Below are positions 56,522 to 64,000 of a stretch of DNA of 64,000 nt, in pieces; position 1 is the first letter of the stretch, and every line of letters starts with the position of its first letter. The stretch is from assembly GCF_016698645.1 (NCBI RefSeq), contig NZ_CP068047.1:620001-684000 (forward strand), in the 5' to 3' direction. The position numbers were made by a program, and so were the translations under genes. Below the pieces are notes generated by a model. It was not told where the DNA came from. It ran no database searches and saw only the letters and a program-made list of their open reading frames with translations. This stretch comes from Devosia oryziradicis. GTDB lineage: Bacteria; Pseudomonadota; Alphaproteobacteria; Rhizobiales; Devosiaceae.

Positions 56522-57604
56522 TTAGTCGAAGTGCCACACCGTGCCAATGGTGACCTTGGACGTGCTGGGGCCAGTGACCCCAGTCAGGCCCGGCGCGCCG
56601 TCGAGGCGACCCAGAATCAGGGCCTCGCCGCGTACCGACGCATTGCCCCAGAGCGCATATTCGACGCCGCCGCCAAAGGCATAGGCGCCCTGGCCTTCCA
56701 CCAGCCCCAGCCCGCCCGCGGCATAGGCATGCACGCCCTGCGTGGGCACCACGCCGAGGCGGCCCAGGGCCAGGACGTCGAAGCCCGCATCGCCTGACGT
56801 GTCATAGTTGACCCCGAGCTGGACTTCGACCCCGGCGCGGAACATGTTGTTGAGCGCATGATCGTAGCCGGCAAAGCCGCCCATCTCGAAGCGGCTGAGG
56901 TGCCAGCCCCAGCCGTAATCGTCGAAGAAGTTGAACTGCGGGTCGGTCAGCCCGCCAATATTGATGCCGGCATGGAAGCCAGTGAAGTCAGTGACGGGGC
57001 CGGTGTTGAAACTGGTGGCGGCGGGGGCACCATCGAACTGCCAGATGGCGCCCGAGGTGATGCGCATGGCCGAAACGGCGGGAATATTGTTGCCATTGGG
57101 CACAGGACCAAGCTGGCCGATACCGGCCGCCTCGAGCCGCAGGGCCATGTTCGGCGTCACCATGACCTCGGTGCCGATACCGGCCTCGAAGGCCCAGCTT
57201 TCACCCATGCGCCCGGCGCCGCCGAGCAGGTAGACCAGCGTATTGTCGCCGGCCGCAAAGCCCAGGCGCGCCAGCGCCATCAGGCGGAGATAGGCCGAGG
57301 AGAAGTCCGTCGCGACGGTGCCCTGCAATTCGCCGCCGATGATGACCCCCGGCGCAATCGGCTGGTTCCAGCCGACAACGCCGCCCAGTTCACCGCGGAT
57401 ATCGGCGCCAACCGTGTTGAAGTTGTTCTTGCGGGCCGAGATGGGGCCGATCAGCACGCCGGCATAGAGGCCTTCGAAGGCACTGGGCGCGGTGAATTCG
57501 GCAACCAGGTCCGGGCTGAAATAAAGCGCGTTGTCCTGGGCGCTGGCGCCCGTCACGCCCAGTGCTGCCGCCAGCACCACTCCCGCTCCCGCCCAATTGC
57601 GCAT
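56522..57604 (-). CDS. Outer-membrane protein with two tandem beta-barrel domains
   Basis: A 360-residue protein with signal peptide (MRNWAGAGVVLAAALGVTGASA). Two similar halves follow: residues about 42-192 begin FEGLYAGVLIGPIS and end SGAIWQFD, and residues about 207-360 begin FTGFHAGINIGG and end GTVWHFD. Each half looks like an eight-stranded OMP_b-brl barrel, so this is an internal duplication. Only the last half ends with an acidic residue after Phe. The GGGGG about ten bases before ATG 57604 is a plausible SD. Function unknown. Confidence 0.78.
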   Translation of the reverse strand: MRNWAGAGVVLAAALGVTGASAQDNALYFSPDLVAEFTAPSAFEGLYAGVLIGPISARKNNFNTVGADIRGELGGVVGWNQPIAPGVIIGGELQGTVATDFSSAYLRLMALARLGFAAGDNTLVYLLGGAGRMGESWAFEAGIGTEVMVTPNMALRLEAAGIGQLGPVPNGNNIPAVSAMRITSGAIWQFDGAPAATSFNTGPVTDFTGFHAGINIGGLTDPQFNFFDDYGWGWHLSRFEMGGFAGYDHALNNMFRAGVEVQLGVNYDTSGDAGFDVLALGRLGVVPTQGVHAYAAGGLGLVEGQGAYAFGGGVEYALWGNASVRGEALILGRLDGAPGLTGVTGPSTSKVTIGTVWHFD

Positions 57605-57796
57605 AACAAGTCCCCCGAGCCCATCTGCCATTGCGCGCGCGAGGCGTTCACGGCGCGCTAATTTAGACCGTTAATGGCGTCTTAACATAGTCCCTTGTTG
57701 CAGCGGTGCATCACTGAGCGGGGAGCGCGGCAATTTCATTGACTATTTCCTATTTGGGAGTATGACTTCGCCTGCTTTCAATCAAGCAGTCATCCG

Positions 57797-57892
57797 ATGT
57801 GCAGCTTTTTCGACATTGCGGACCGCGCAACCAGCCGACTCAAGGCCGCTGGCGTCGCTGCGTCGATGACCAAAACCACCAAAACCGCCTGA
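57797..57892 (+). promoter_or_regulatory. Possible leader peptide upstream of asd
   Basis: A 31-codon frame starts MCSFFDIADRATSRLK and ends MTKTTKTA. The last eight residues are four threonines and two lysines, amino acids made from the Asd product, and the asd start is 106 bases later. The gap holds two hairpins: a CCCC/GGGG stem at about 57898-57923 and CGCGATGG/CCATCGCG (57942-57960). There is no clear Shine-Dalgarno or T-run, so attenuation is only a hypothesis. The rest of 57605-57998 is without recognisable genes. Confidence 0.25.
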
Positions 57893-57998
57893 CGCTTTTC
57901 CCCGGGTCGTCTCCCGACGGGGAGAGGCTCAAAGCACTGGCCGCGATGGATACCATCGCGCGGGGGCGGAAACTGGTAAGGGACTGGAGTTCCAAATT

Positions 57999-59039
57999 AT
58001 GGGTTATCGCGTCGCAGTCGTGGGTGCCACGGGCAATGTGGGCCGTGAAGTTCTCAATATTCTGGCGGAGCGCAAGTTCCCCGCCGACGAGGTGATCGCG
58101 CTTGCCTCCTCGCGCTCGATCGGCCGCGAAATCTCCTATGGCGACAAGATCCTCAAGGCCAAGAACCTCGACGATTTCGACTTCAAGGGCGTCGACTTCG
58201 CCATCATGTCGGCCGGCGGGTCCATCTCCAAGGAATGGGCGCCGCGCATCGCTGCCAGCGGCTGCATCGTCATCGATAATTCGAGTGCCTGGCGCTATGA
58301 CAGCAACGTGCCGTTGATCGTTCCGGAAGTGAACGGCCACGTGCTCGATGGCTGGCTGGCCAATCCGAACCGGCTCAACATCATCGCCAATCCCAATTGC
58401 TCGACGGCCCAGCTGGTCGTGGCGCTCAAGCCGCTGCATGACTTCGCCAAGATCAAGCGCGTCGTCGTTGCCACCTACCAGTCGGTTTCCGGCGCCGGCA
58501 AGGAAGGCGTCGACGAGCTGTGGAACCAGACCAAGGGCATTTTCGTCAACGACACGGCGACCCCCGGCAAGTTCACCAAGCAGATCGCCTTCAACGTCAT
58601 CCCCCATATCGACGTCTTCATGGAAGACGGCTCGACCAAGGAAGAGTGGAAGGTGATGGCCGAGACCAAGAAGATCCTCGATCCCAAGATCAAGGTCACC
58701 TGCACCGCCGTCCGCGTGCCGGTGTTCGTGGGCCATTCGGAAGCTGTCAATCTCGAATTCGAGAGTCCGATCACGGCAGACGAGGCTCGCGACGTCCTGC
58801 GCGAGGCGCCGGGCGTGGCGGTGATCGACAAGCGCGAAGCGGGCGGCTACGCGACACCGGTCGAGAGCGTGGGCGAGTACGACACCTTTGTCAGCCGCAT
58901 CCGCGAGGATGCGACGGTCGAGAACGGCCTCAATATCTGGGTGGTCTCGGACAATCTGCGCAAGGGCGCCGCGCTCAACACCATCCAGATCGCCGAAGCG
59001 CTGATCGAACGCGGCCTGGAGTCGCGCAAGGCGGCTTAA
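57999..59039 (+). CDS. asd: Aspartate-semialdehyde dehydrogenase
   Basis: A 346-residue enzyme that reduces aspartyl phosphate for lysine, threonine, methionine and DAP. VAVVGATGNVGREVLNILAER is the NADP fold. CIVIDNSSAWR and NIIANPNCSTAQLVVALKPL contain the conserved residues and catalytic cysteine. The GGAG nine bases before the ATG is good. dapF is in the same window. Confidence 0.97.
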   Translation: MGYRVAVVGATGNVGREVLNILAERKFPADEVIALASSRSIGREISYGDKILKAKNLDDFDFKGVDFAIMSAGGSISKEWAPRIAASGCIVIDNSSAWRYDSNVPLIVPEVNGHVLDGWLANPNRLNIIANPNCSTAQLVVALKPLHDFAKIKRVVVATYQSVSGAGKEGVDELWNQTKGIFVNDTATPGKFTKQIAFNVIPHIDVFMEDGSTKEEWKVMAETKKILDPKIKVTCTAVRVPVFVGHSEAVNLEFESPITADEARDVLREAPGVAVIDKREAGGYATPVESVGEYDTFVSRIREDATVENGLNIWVVSDNLRKGAALNTIQIAEALIERGLESRKAA

Positions 59040-59047
59040 TTCTCTTC

Positions 59048-59177
59048 TCACCTCTCCTTTCGGGGGAGAGGTCGACCCTCTTGGGTCGGGTGAGGGGGCC
59101 TTTCCCGCATCCGATCCAGAAAAGGCCCCCTCACCCGTCGACTTCGTCGCCGACCTCTCCCCCGAAGGGAGAGGTGA
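59048..59177. repeat. 130-base inverted-repeat element between asd and the EamA gene
   Basis: The outer arms at 59048-59074 and 59151-59177 match in 26 of 27 positions after reverse complement. The inner GGGTGAGGGGGCCTTT faces AAAGGCCCCCTCACCC. Its organisation matches the elements at 9421 and 13326, and it could also end asd transcription. Confidence 0.85.
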
Positions 59178-59205
59178 AGGAGCTTCGCCCCAACCGGACC
59201 ACCCC

Positions 59206-60081
59206 ATGCCCCTCCGCGACATAGCCCTGGCCCTCGGCGTCGTCCTCATCTGGGGGCTCAATTTCGTCGCCATCAAATGGGGCGTCGACGAAATATCGCC
59301 CTTCCTGCTGACGGCCCTGCGCTATCTGGGCTGCGCCCTGCCGGCCGTATTCTTCATCCGCAAGCCCGATGTCGGCTGGCAGATCCTGATCGCCTATGGC
59401 TTCACTGTCGGCGTGCTGCAGTTCAGTTTCCTGTTCACCGCCATGCGGCTCGGCATGCCGGCAGGGCTGGCGAGCCTGGTCATGCAGATGCAGGTGTTCT
59501 TCACCATGGCGCTGGCCGTGATCCTGCTGGGCGATCGCCCGACGCCACTGCAGCTGGTCGGAGCGGCCATTGCCCTGGCCGGGCTCGGCACGATCGGGGC
59601 CGAGCATGTGGGTGGCGCCGTGCTGGTGCCGCTGCTGCTGACGCTGGTGGCGGCGTTTTTCTGGGCGATTTCCAATATCGTCACCAAGCGCGCCGGCAAG
59701 ATCGACATGCTGGCCTTCGTGGTGTGGGGGAGCCTCGTGCCGCCGCTGCCGATGCTGGCGCTATCGCTGCTGGTCGATGGGCCGCAGGCGCTGATGAGCC
59801 TGCCCGGGATCAGCGCGCAGGCGATATTCTCCGTGCTTTTCATCGCCTATGGGTCGACGCTGGTGGGCTATGGCGCCTGGGCTGTCCTGCTGGGCCGGCA
59901 TCCGGCGAGCCTGATCGCCCCGTTTTCGCTGCTGGTGCCGGTGGTGGGCTTTGCCGCCGCCTTTGTCTTCCTGGGCGAGCAGGTCAGTGGCCTTGAGATC
60001 GCAGGGAGCCTGCTGATCTTTGCCGGCCTTGTCCTCAACGTGTTCGGACCACGCCTCCTGACGCAGATGCGATCCGCCTGA
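59206..60081 (+). CDS. EamA-family (DMT) transporter
   Basis: A 291-residue inner-membrane exporter with ten hydrophobic segments in two repeats. IALALGVVLIWGLNFVAIKWG opens the first EamA domain and LLTLVAAFFWAISNIVTKRAG the second. Members export amino acids or related metabolites (RhtA-like). Next gene starts in a TGATG overlap, so the two are translated together. Paralogue of that gene. Confidence 0.92.
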   Translation: MPLRDIALALGVVLIWGLNFVAIKWGVDEISPFLLTALRYLGCALPAVFFIRKPDVGWQILIAYGFTVGVLQFSFLFTAMRLGMPAGLASLVMQMQVFFTMALAVILLGDRPTPLQLVGAAIALAGLGTIGAEHVGGAVLVPLLLTLVAAFFWAISNIVTKRAGKIDMLAFVVWGSLVPPLPMLALSLLVDGPQALMSLPGISAQAIFSVLFIAYGSTLVGYGAWAVLLGRHPASLIAPFSLLVPVVGFAAAFVFLGEQVSGLEIAGSLLIFAGLVLNVFGPRLLTQMRSA

Positions 60082-60956
60082 TGCCGGTCCGCCACATTCT
60101 GCTCGCCTTGCTGGTGGTTGCCATCTGGGGCTTCAACTTCGTGATCATCAAGCTCAGCGTCGAAGCGCTGCCGCCGATCCTGGCGGCGGGTTTGCGCTTC
60201 GTGGCGGCGGCGCTGCCGGCGGTGTTCTTCATTCGGCCGCCCAAGGCGCCATGGTGGCTGGTTGTCGGTTTTGGACTCAGCCTGGGTTTTGCGCTCTATG
60301 GCTTCCTCAACCTGGCGCTGGCCTGGGGCATGTCGGCGGGATTGAGCTCGCTGGTGCTGCAGACCCAGGCCTTCTTCACCATGGCGCTGGCCTTCATGCT
60401 CCTGGGCGAGCGGCCGAGCCGCTTCCAGGTCGTGGGCGCGCTGGTGGCCTTTGCCGGCATCGGCGTCATTGCCATCGAGCGCCTTGCCGCGACGGCGCTG
60501 CTGCCGCTCGGCATGACGCTGATGGCGGCCCTCAGCTGGGGGCTGGCCAATGTGCTGACCAAGATGGCAGGCCGCGTCAATGCCCTTGCTTTCACCGTCT
60601 GGGGCTCGCTGGCGGCGCCCGTGCCGCTGATCGCACTGTCGCTGCTGGTGGAGGGGCCCGATGTGGTCCTGGACGCGCTGGCCGGGTTCGGCTGGCGCGA
60701 TGCCGGGCTCATTGCTTTCCTGGCCTATCCGGCGACCCTGCTGGGCGGTGGCATCTGGAGCTGGCTGCTCGGCCGGCATCCGGCCTCGACCGTGGCGCCG
60801 TTCACGCTGCTGGTGCCGATCACGGGCCTGCTCTCGGGCTATCTGGTGCTGGGCGAGACCATCACGCCGATCGAAATCGGCGGCGCGGTGCTGGTCATTT
60901 CGGGGTTGCTGGTCACCGTGTGGCGCGGACGGCCGGCCGAACCGGCCATCCACTGA
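60081..60956 (+). CDS. EamA-family (DMT) transporter, tandem paralogue
   Basis: A 291-residue protein, identical in length to the preceding transporter and aligned to it throughout: LLALLVVAIWGFNFVIIKLSV, AFFTMALAFMLLGERPS and LGRHPASTVAPFTLLVP match its neighbour. A local duplication is likely. Substrate unknown. It may work with the first as a heterodimer or in parallel. Confidence 0.92.
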   Translation: MPVRHILLALLVVAIWGFNFVIIKLSVEALPPILAAGLRFVAAALPAVFFIRPPKAPWWLVVGFGLSLGFALYGFLNLALAWGMSAGLSSLVLQTQAFFTMALAFMLLGERPSRFQVVGALVAFAGIGVIAIERLAATALLPLGMTLMAALSWGLANVLTKMAGRVNALAFTVWGSLAAPVPLIALSLLVEGPDVVLDALAGFGWRDAGLIAFLAYPATLLGGGIWSWLLGRHPASTVAPFTLLVPITGLLSGYLVLGETITPIEIGGAVLVISGLLVTVWRGRPAEPAIH

Positions 60957-60962
60957 AATCGG

Positions 60963-61226
60963 CTACTGTGCCGGCGCTTCGGGCGTTGTCGGTACGGCCG
61001 CGGGCTGGAGCGTGTTGAGTTCGTCTGCGCTGAGCCCGCCGCTGCCATCGGCGTCGGCACCATCGAATTCGGCCTGTTGCAGGTCGGGCCAGACCAGTTG
61101 CAGTTCGGCAAAGCTGAGTTCGCCATTTCCGTCGGTATCGACATCGGCGAAGCTGGTGGGCGACTGGGCGAAGGCGGCGGTGGCCGACAGGCCAAGGACG
61201 GCCAGGCTAAAGGCAAGTTTATGCAT
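60963..61226 (-). CDS. Secreted EF-hand protein
   Basis: An 87-residue periplasmic protein with a signal peptide (MHKLAFSLAVLGLSATAAFA). Two EF-hand loops follow: DVDTDGNGELSFAEL and DADGSGGLSADEL, with D-x-D-x-[NS]-G spacing, so calcium binding is likely. GGAG lies eight bases before the ATG. It is the second of two tandem paralogues on the minus strand; a terminator separates them. Confidence 0.85.
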   Translation of the reverse strand: MHKLAFSLAVLGLSATAAFAQSPTSFADVDTDGNGELSFAELQLVWPDLQQAEFDGADADGSGGLSADELNTLQPAAVPTTPEAPAQ

Positions 61227-61274
61227 CGGATACTCCGGAAAGATGGGGGCCGCACCGTGCGGCCTGGAACAGAA

Positions 61275-61303
61275 AAGCCACCCCAGGAGGTATGGGGTGG
61301 CTT
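61275..61303 (-). terminator. Intrinsic terminator of the upstream EF-hand gene
   Basis: AAGCCACCCC (61275-61284) pairs with GGGGTGGCTT (61294-61303); read on the minus strand it continues TTTTCTG. It lies between the two EF-hand genes. A second hairpin, ATGGCCACC/GGTGGCCAT, is at 61332-61361. Confidence 0.75.
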
Positions 61304-61377
61304 CTTGAACGCCCGGGTCAGGGATGGCCAGATGGCCACCCCGGGATGGCCAGGTGGCCATGCTGAGGGCCTCGGGC

Positions 61378-61623
61378 TTACATGGCGGGCGCAGGCACGG
61401 CCAGCGTCGCGAATTCTTCAGCCGACAGCTCGCCATTGGCGTCGATATCCGCAGCCGTGAACGCCTCTTCGGTCAGATCAGGCAGCACGACCTGTGCTTC
61501 AGCCAGCGAAACACCGCCGCTGGCGTCGGCATCGACGGTCGCGAAATCTGGTGCAGCAGCCTGGGCGAACGCAGCGGTCGAAAGGCCGAGAACGACGAGG
61601 GACGACAGGATCATCTTCTTCAT
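61378..61623 (-). CDS. Secreted EF-hand protein (tandem paralogue)
   Basis: An 81-residue protein with a signal peptide (MKKMILSSLVVLGLSTAAFA) and two EF-hand loops: TVDADASGGVSLAEA and DIDANGELSAEEF (the latter short by one position). It shares layout and motifs with the next gene downstream. A GGAGG sits upstream of the ATG. Function unknown; periplasmic calcium buffering or sensing is inferred. Confidence 0.83.
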   Translation of the reverse strand: MKKMILSSLVVLGLSTAAFAQAAAPDFATVDADASGGVSLAEAQVVLPDLTEEAFTAADIDANGELSAEEFATLAVPAPAM

Positions 61624-62008
61624 GGGAGGTTAGCTCCAATGTTGGGGAGAAAAGCGGTGACCGGTTTGCCGGCCTCCGACGAGCCACTCTCCTGCGGCCC
61701 GTGAGAAGGACAATGGTTTGCCAATGTGTCTCGTCCGGGCCCGAAAATCGGCGCGCGATGGGAAATTATTGGGCGAAATCCGGGCAGTATGTCTGCCGCC
61801 CTAAGTCAATGTATCCGTCAAGATTTATTGGCGTCCTTTTGCAAAGCACAAAGAATTGTTCCGTTCGACAACTTATGCGCCCTGCGACACTTGGTGCGCG
61901 GTGGCCAAAAACGCAGAATATTGGGTGATGATTTAGGGGTAACGCGGTCGTGATCGGCGTTACGAGCACTTCACGGCAGCGTTATCGCAAGTCTAGCAAT
62001 GGCGAAGA
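61624..62008. other. AT-rich intergenic region without a recognised gene
   Basis: This 385-base gap contains no supported gene. The 60 bases at 61801-61860 contain only 22 G or C, far below the rest. It likely holds the promoter of the EF-hand gene. A fragment of a lost gene or an unknown RNA cannot be excluded. Confidence 0.5.
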
Positions 62009-62656
62009 TCAGATTTCGGGACGGACGAAATCGCCGCTGTCGCTGTCCATGACCCACAGCTCCCCCGTGGAAATGTCGAACCAGGCGCCATGCACCTGCA
62101 GGTTTCCGGCCGCCTCTAGCTCGGCGACATAGGGGAAGGTGCGCAGGTTGCGGATGGAGTTGCGAATCGAGATGCGTTCCATGGCCCGTTGCCGCTCGCC
62201 ATCGGTCAGCAGGGTGTTCTGGCCGAGCTGTTCGGGCAGGTCGCCCAGCATGCTCATCCACTTGCCGATGAAGTCACCTTCGTCGAGCGGCGAGAATTTC
62301 GCGTCCAGCGCTGCCTTGATGCCACCGCAGCGGCCATGGCCCATCACCACGATATTGGCTATGCCCAGCGCCTTGACGGCAAATTCGATGGCTGCCGAGG
62401 TGCCGTGCTGGCCGGCATCGGGCTGATAGGTGGGGACAAGGTTGGCGACGTTGCGCAGCACGAACAGTTCGCCCGGGCCGGCATCGAAGATCATTTCGGG
62501 CGCAGCACGGCTGTCGCAGCAGGCGATGATCATGGTGGAGGGCTTCTGGCCCTCGCTGGCGAGGTCCCGAATCCGGTCCTTCTCGCGGGCATAGCGGCCG
62601 GCCATGAAATTGGCGTGGCCTTTCAGCAGATGGTCAGGAAACCGATGCATGGGCAT
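62009..62656 (-). CDS. Beta-class carbonic anhydrase
   Basis: A 215-residue enzyme hydrating CO2. The zinc ligands are in IIACCDSRAAPEMIFDAGPGELFVLRNVAN (Cys, Asp, Arg) and VVMGHGRCGGIKAAL (His and Cys). The length and NLVPTYQPDAGQHGTSAAIEFAV are typical. Start choice is uncertain: ATG 62656 and 62650 are both possible, with no clear SD. It is divergent from the DUF1737 gene. Confidence 0.95.
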   Translation of the reverse strand: MPMHRFPDHLLKGHANFMAGRYAREKDRIRDLASEGQKPSTMIIACCDSRAAPEMIFDAGPGELFVLRNVANLVPTYQPDAGQHGTSAAIEFAVKALGIANIVVMGHGRCGGIKAALDAKFSPLDEGDFIGKWMSMLGDLPEQLGQNTLLTDGERQRAMERISIRNSIRNLRTFPYVAELEAAGNLQVHGAWFDISTGELWVMDSDSGDFVRPEI

Positions 62657-62722
62657 TCGATTAGCGGTAAGCTGCGCCAAGATCAACTGCGGCTGCACAC
62701 GGGCCGCGCATTGGGGCTATGC

Positions 62723-62929
62723 ATGCTTATCTACCGCTTCCTCACCGGCGAGGACGATGCCAGCTTTTGTCACAAGGTCACCAAGGCCCTCAGCGAGGGG
62801 TGGCAACTGCATGGTTCGCCTACCTATGCCTATGATGCGGTGGCCAAGAAGATGAAATGCGGCCAGGCGGTGACCCGCGTCGCCCGCGACCAGCCCTATG
62901 ATCCGAACAAGAAGCTGGTAGACTTCTAG
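62723..62929 (+). CDS. DUF1737 small protein
   Basis: A 68-residue protein. LIYRFLTGEDDASFCHKVTKALSEGWQLHGSP matches DUF1737, a family of unknown function. The C-terminal AVTRVARDQPYDPNKKLVDF follows. The ATG at 62723 removes an upstream extension that overlaps the carbonic anhydrase gene. It is convergent with the NUDIX gene and overlaps it by four bases. Confidence 0.85.
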   Translation: MLIYRFLTGEDDASFCHKVTKALSEGWQLHGSPTYAYDAVAKKMKCGQAVTRVARDQPYDPNKKLVDF

Positions 62930-63516
62930 GCCGCTTCGCCGCTGGCCAGCTTCAGCGCCAGGGCCTGCAACATCAGGATGGTCTTGGCGTCGACGATGGC
63001 GCCTCCTGCCACCATGGCCATGGCTTCGTCGAAGCCCAGCTCGAACACCTCGATGTCCTCGCCCTCATGGTGGAGGCCGCCGCCTGCGCCCTGCTGCCGG
63101 CCCGGGGTATAGCGACCAAGGAAGCATGCGCATTTCTCGGTCAGCGAACCCGGGCTCATATAGGCATTGAACAGCAGTTCCATCGCCTCGGGCGCATAGC
63201 CGGTTTCCTCCAGCGCCTCGCGCCGCGCCGCAACTTCGGGTGCTTCACCGGCATCGAGCAGCCCGGCTGGTGCCTCGACGAGCCAGGCGGGGTCGCCATT
63301 GAGGTGGGGCGGCAAGCGGAACTGCCGGGTCAGGATGACGGTGCGCTGGGCGGGTGTGAACATGAGCACCGCGGCGGCGCCGCCATGGTCATAGACCTCG
63401 CGGGTCACGGTCTGCCGCGCGCCGTCCCGCCTGATATGCTCGACCTCGTAGCGGTCTAGCCGGCCCCAGAAGCGGGCCAGCGGGGTCGATGTCTTGACGG
63501 AAACGGGGTCGCTCAT
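62926..63516 (-). CDS. NUDIX hydrolase (ADP-ribose/GDP-mannose pyrophosphatase type)
   Basis: A 196-residue NUDIX protein. The NUDIX box is intact: GLLDAGEAPEVAARREALEETGY. AVLMFTPAQRTVILTRQFRLPPHLNGDP and AYMSPGSLTEKCACFLGRY are typical of the NudK/ADP-ribose pyrophosphatase group, which cleaves nucleotide sugars in repair or turnover. GGAG is six bases before the ATG at 63516. Confidence 0.92.
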   Translation of the reverse strand: MSDPVSVKTSTPLARFWGRLDRYEVEHIRRDGARQTVTREVYDHGGAAAVLMFTPAQRTVILTRQFRLPPHLNGDPAWLVEAPAGLLDAGEAPEVAARREALEETGYAPEAMELLFNAYMSPGSLTEKCACFLGRYTPGRQQGAGGGLHHEGEDIEVFELGFDEAMAMVAGGAIVDAKTILMLQALALKLASGEAA

Positions 63517-63643
63517 CTCGGCTCCTTGTCGAGCCCGTCTTCTGCCCCAAAGCCGCGCCGGCAGCCACTGGCAAAAGCGAATGCCAGCTAGGCGGCGATG
63601 CGTCGGCGCAAATTGCATCCATGGCGACCGGCCCAGCTGTGCC

Positions 63644-64000
63644 CTATTTGAGCGGCAGAAAGAGCTCAACGACCACCTCATGGGCCGCCAGGCCGGGAAT
63701 GGGCGCGAGACGGCGGCGGCAATAGAGCGGGAAGTCGCGCGCCTCTTCGCCGCTGGCCGGCAGCCAGTCGCGATAAAGGTACAGACCGGCGGGCTCCAGG
63801 TTATTGGTATTGCCAGGATAGCGCAGCACCGCGCAGCGGCCGCCGGGTATCATGCCGGCGACGACCTGCTGCGGGTTTGGCACCACCGGATGGGGCGCCT
63901 CCACGCAGAGATCCATCGCATAGTCGGCGGCGATGGCGGGTTCCCTTTCCGACCGGAAGACCATGTAGCTGGGGGCAGTTTCAGGTCCCTGGCCGGCGGC
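63644..64000 (-). CDS. GyrI-like/AraC effector-binding domain protein (5' end outside window)
   Basis: At least 119 codons open to the window edge. The readable part (GGRCAVLRYPGNTNNLEPAGLY, then WLPASGEEARDFPLYCRRR and HEVVVELFLPL) is the C-terminal half of a GyrI-like/AraC effector-binding domain, a SOUL-like fold that binds small molecules. Whether a DNA-binding domain precedes it lies outside the window. It is a separate gene from the NUDIX hydrolase. Confidence 0.75.
   Translation of the reverse strand, partial: AAGQGPETAPSYMVFRSEREPAIAADYAMDLCVEAPHPVVPNPQQVVAGMIPGGRCAVLRYPGNTNNLEPAGLYLYRDWLPASGEEARDFPLYCRRRLAPIPGLAAHEVVVELFLPLK

Noticed and set aside
61332..61361. Tandem TGGCCA words as a transposon end
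   Set aside because: The repeats form a simple hairpin between the EF-hand genes; no transposase or target duplication is visible.

Overview
The window is a contiguous piece of a high-G+C alphaproteobacterial chromosome, most probably order Hyphomicrobiales (Rhizobiales) and close to Devosia. That placement is inference. It rests on the GTTC-N7-GTTC SOS box in front of imuA-imuB-dnaE2, a mitofilin-like gene inside the hemC-hemD-hemY cluster, the dapF-mtaB-ftsY order, a K+-independent proton-pumping pyrophosphatase, and REP-like and long inverted-repeat elements between genes. Nearly all of it is core chromosome. There is no integrase, transposase, CRISPR array, prophage or plasmid gene.

Layout. 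1-5.0 kb: truncated LysE exporter, Lrp/AsnC regulator, divergent argG, a dual PAS GGDEF-EAL protein. 5-12 kb: outer-membrane barrel, typA, DedA, yggT with a DUF167 gene, hppA. 11.9-18 kb: the most accessory-looking stretch, with a low-G+C DUF4393/Abi-alpha gene, a hydrolase, an unexplained structured non-coding block, a MarR-cytochrome b561 pair with tandem operators, a P-loop kinase, an SMP-30 lactonase, ppa, a secreted protein and a TerB protein. 18.2-24.1 kb: the SOS mutasome operon imuA-imuB-dnaE2. 24.1-28.4 kb: pterin dehydratase, an orphan sugar-binding protein, a second GGDEF-EAL protein, tRNA-Thr(CGT). 28.4-32.7 kb: leftward hemC-hemD-mic60-hemY. 32.7-36 kb: rightward tsaD-gpsA-YciI-EVE and a DUF1761 protein. 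36-40.2 kb: leftward dapF-mtaB-ftsY and yciB. 40.2-43.5 kb: methyltransferase, ffh-rpsP, VOC protein. 43.5-49.5 kb: leuB, CPBP protease, a small conserved gene, a translationally coupled membrane protein plus ClpP-like protease pair, a helical-repeat protein, deoD. 49.7-52.2 kb: argC, leuD, GNAT, RidA. 52.2-57.6 kb: diguanylate cyclase, luciferase-like monooxygenase, PagL-like barrel, HI0933-type flavoprotein, a double-barrel outer-membrane protein. 57.8-64 kb: asd, two tandem EamA exporters, two tandem EF-hand proteins, carbonic anhydrase, DUF1737, NUDIX, and a truncated GyrI-like gene.

Functional themes. Amino-acid biosynthesis genes (argG, argC, leuB, leuD, asd, dapF) are scattered singly. 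Both halves of the SRP targeting system (ffh, ftsY) are present. Three c-di-GMP enzymes differ in whether they keep the inhibitory RxxD site. Pyrophosphate is handled by a soluble enzyme and a membrane pump. Heme synthesis is linked to a mitofilin homologue.

The best candidates for something undescribed are the coupled membrane protein/ClpP-like protease pair at 45.8-48.0 kb, the structured non-coding block at 13.44-13.81 kb, the DUF167 gene whose start region contains a terminator hairpin and no usual start codon, and the leuD leader whose hairpin covers the ribosome-binding site. None of these is proven.
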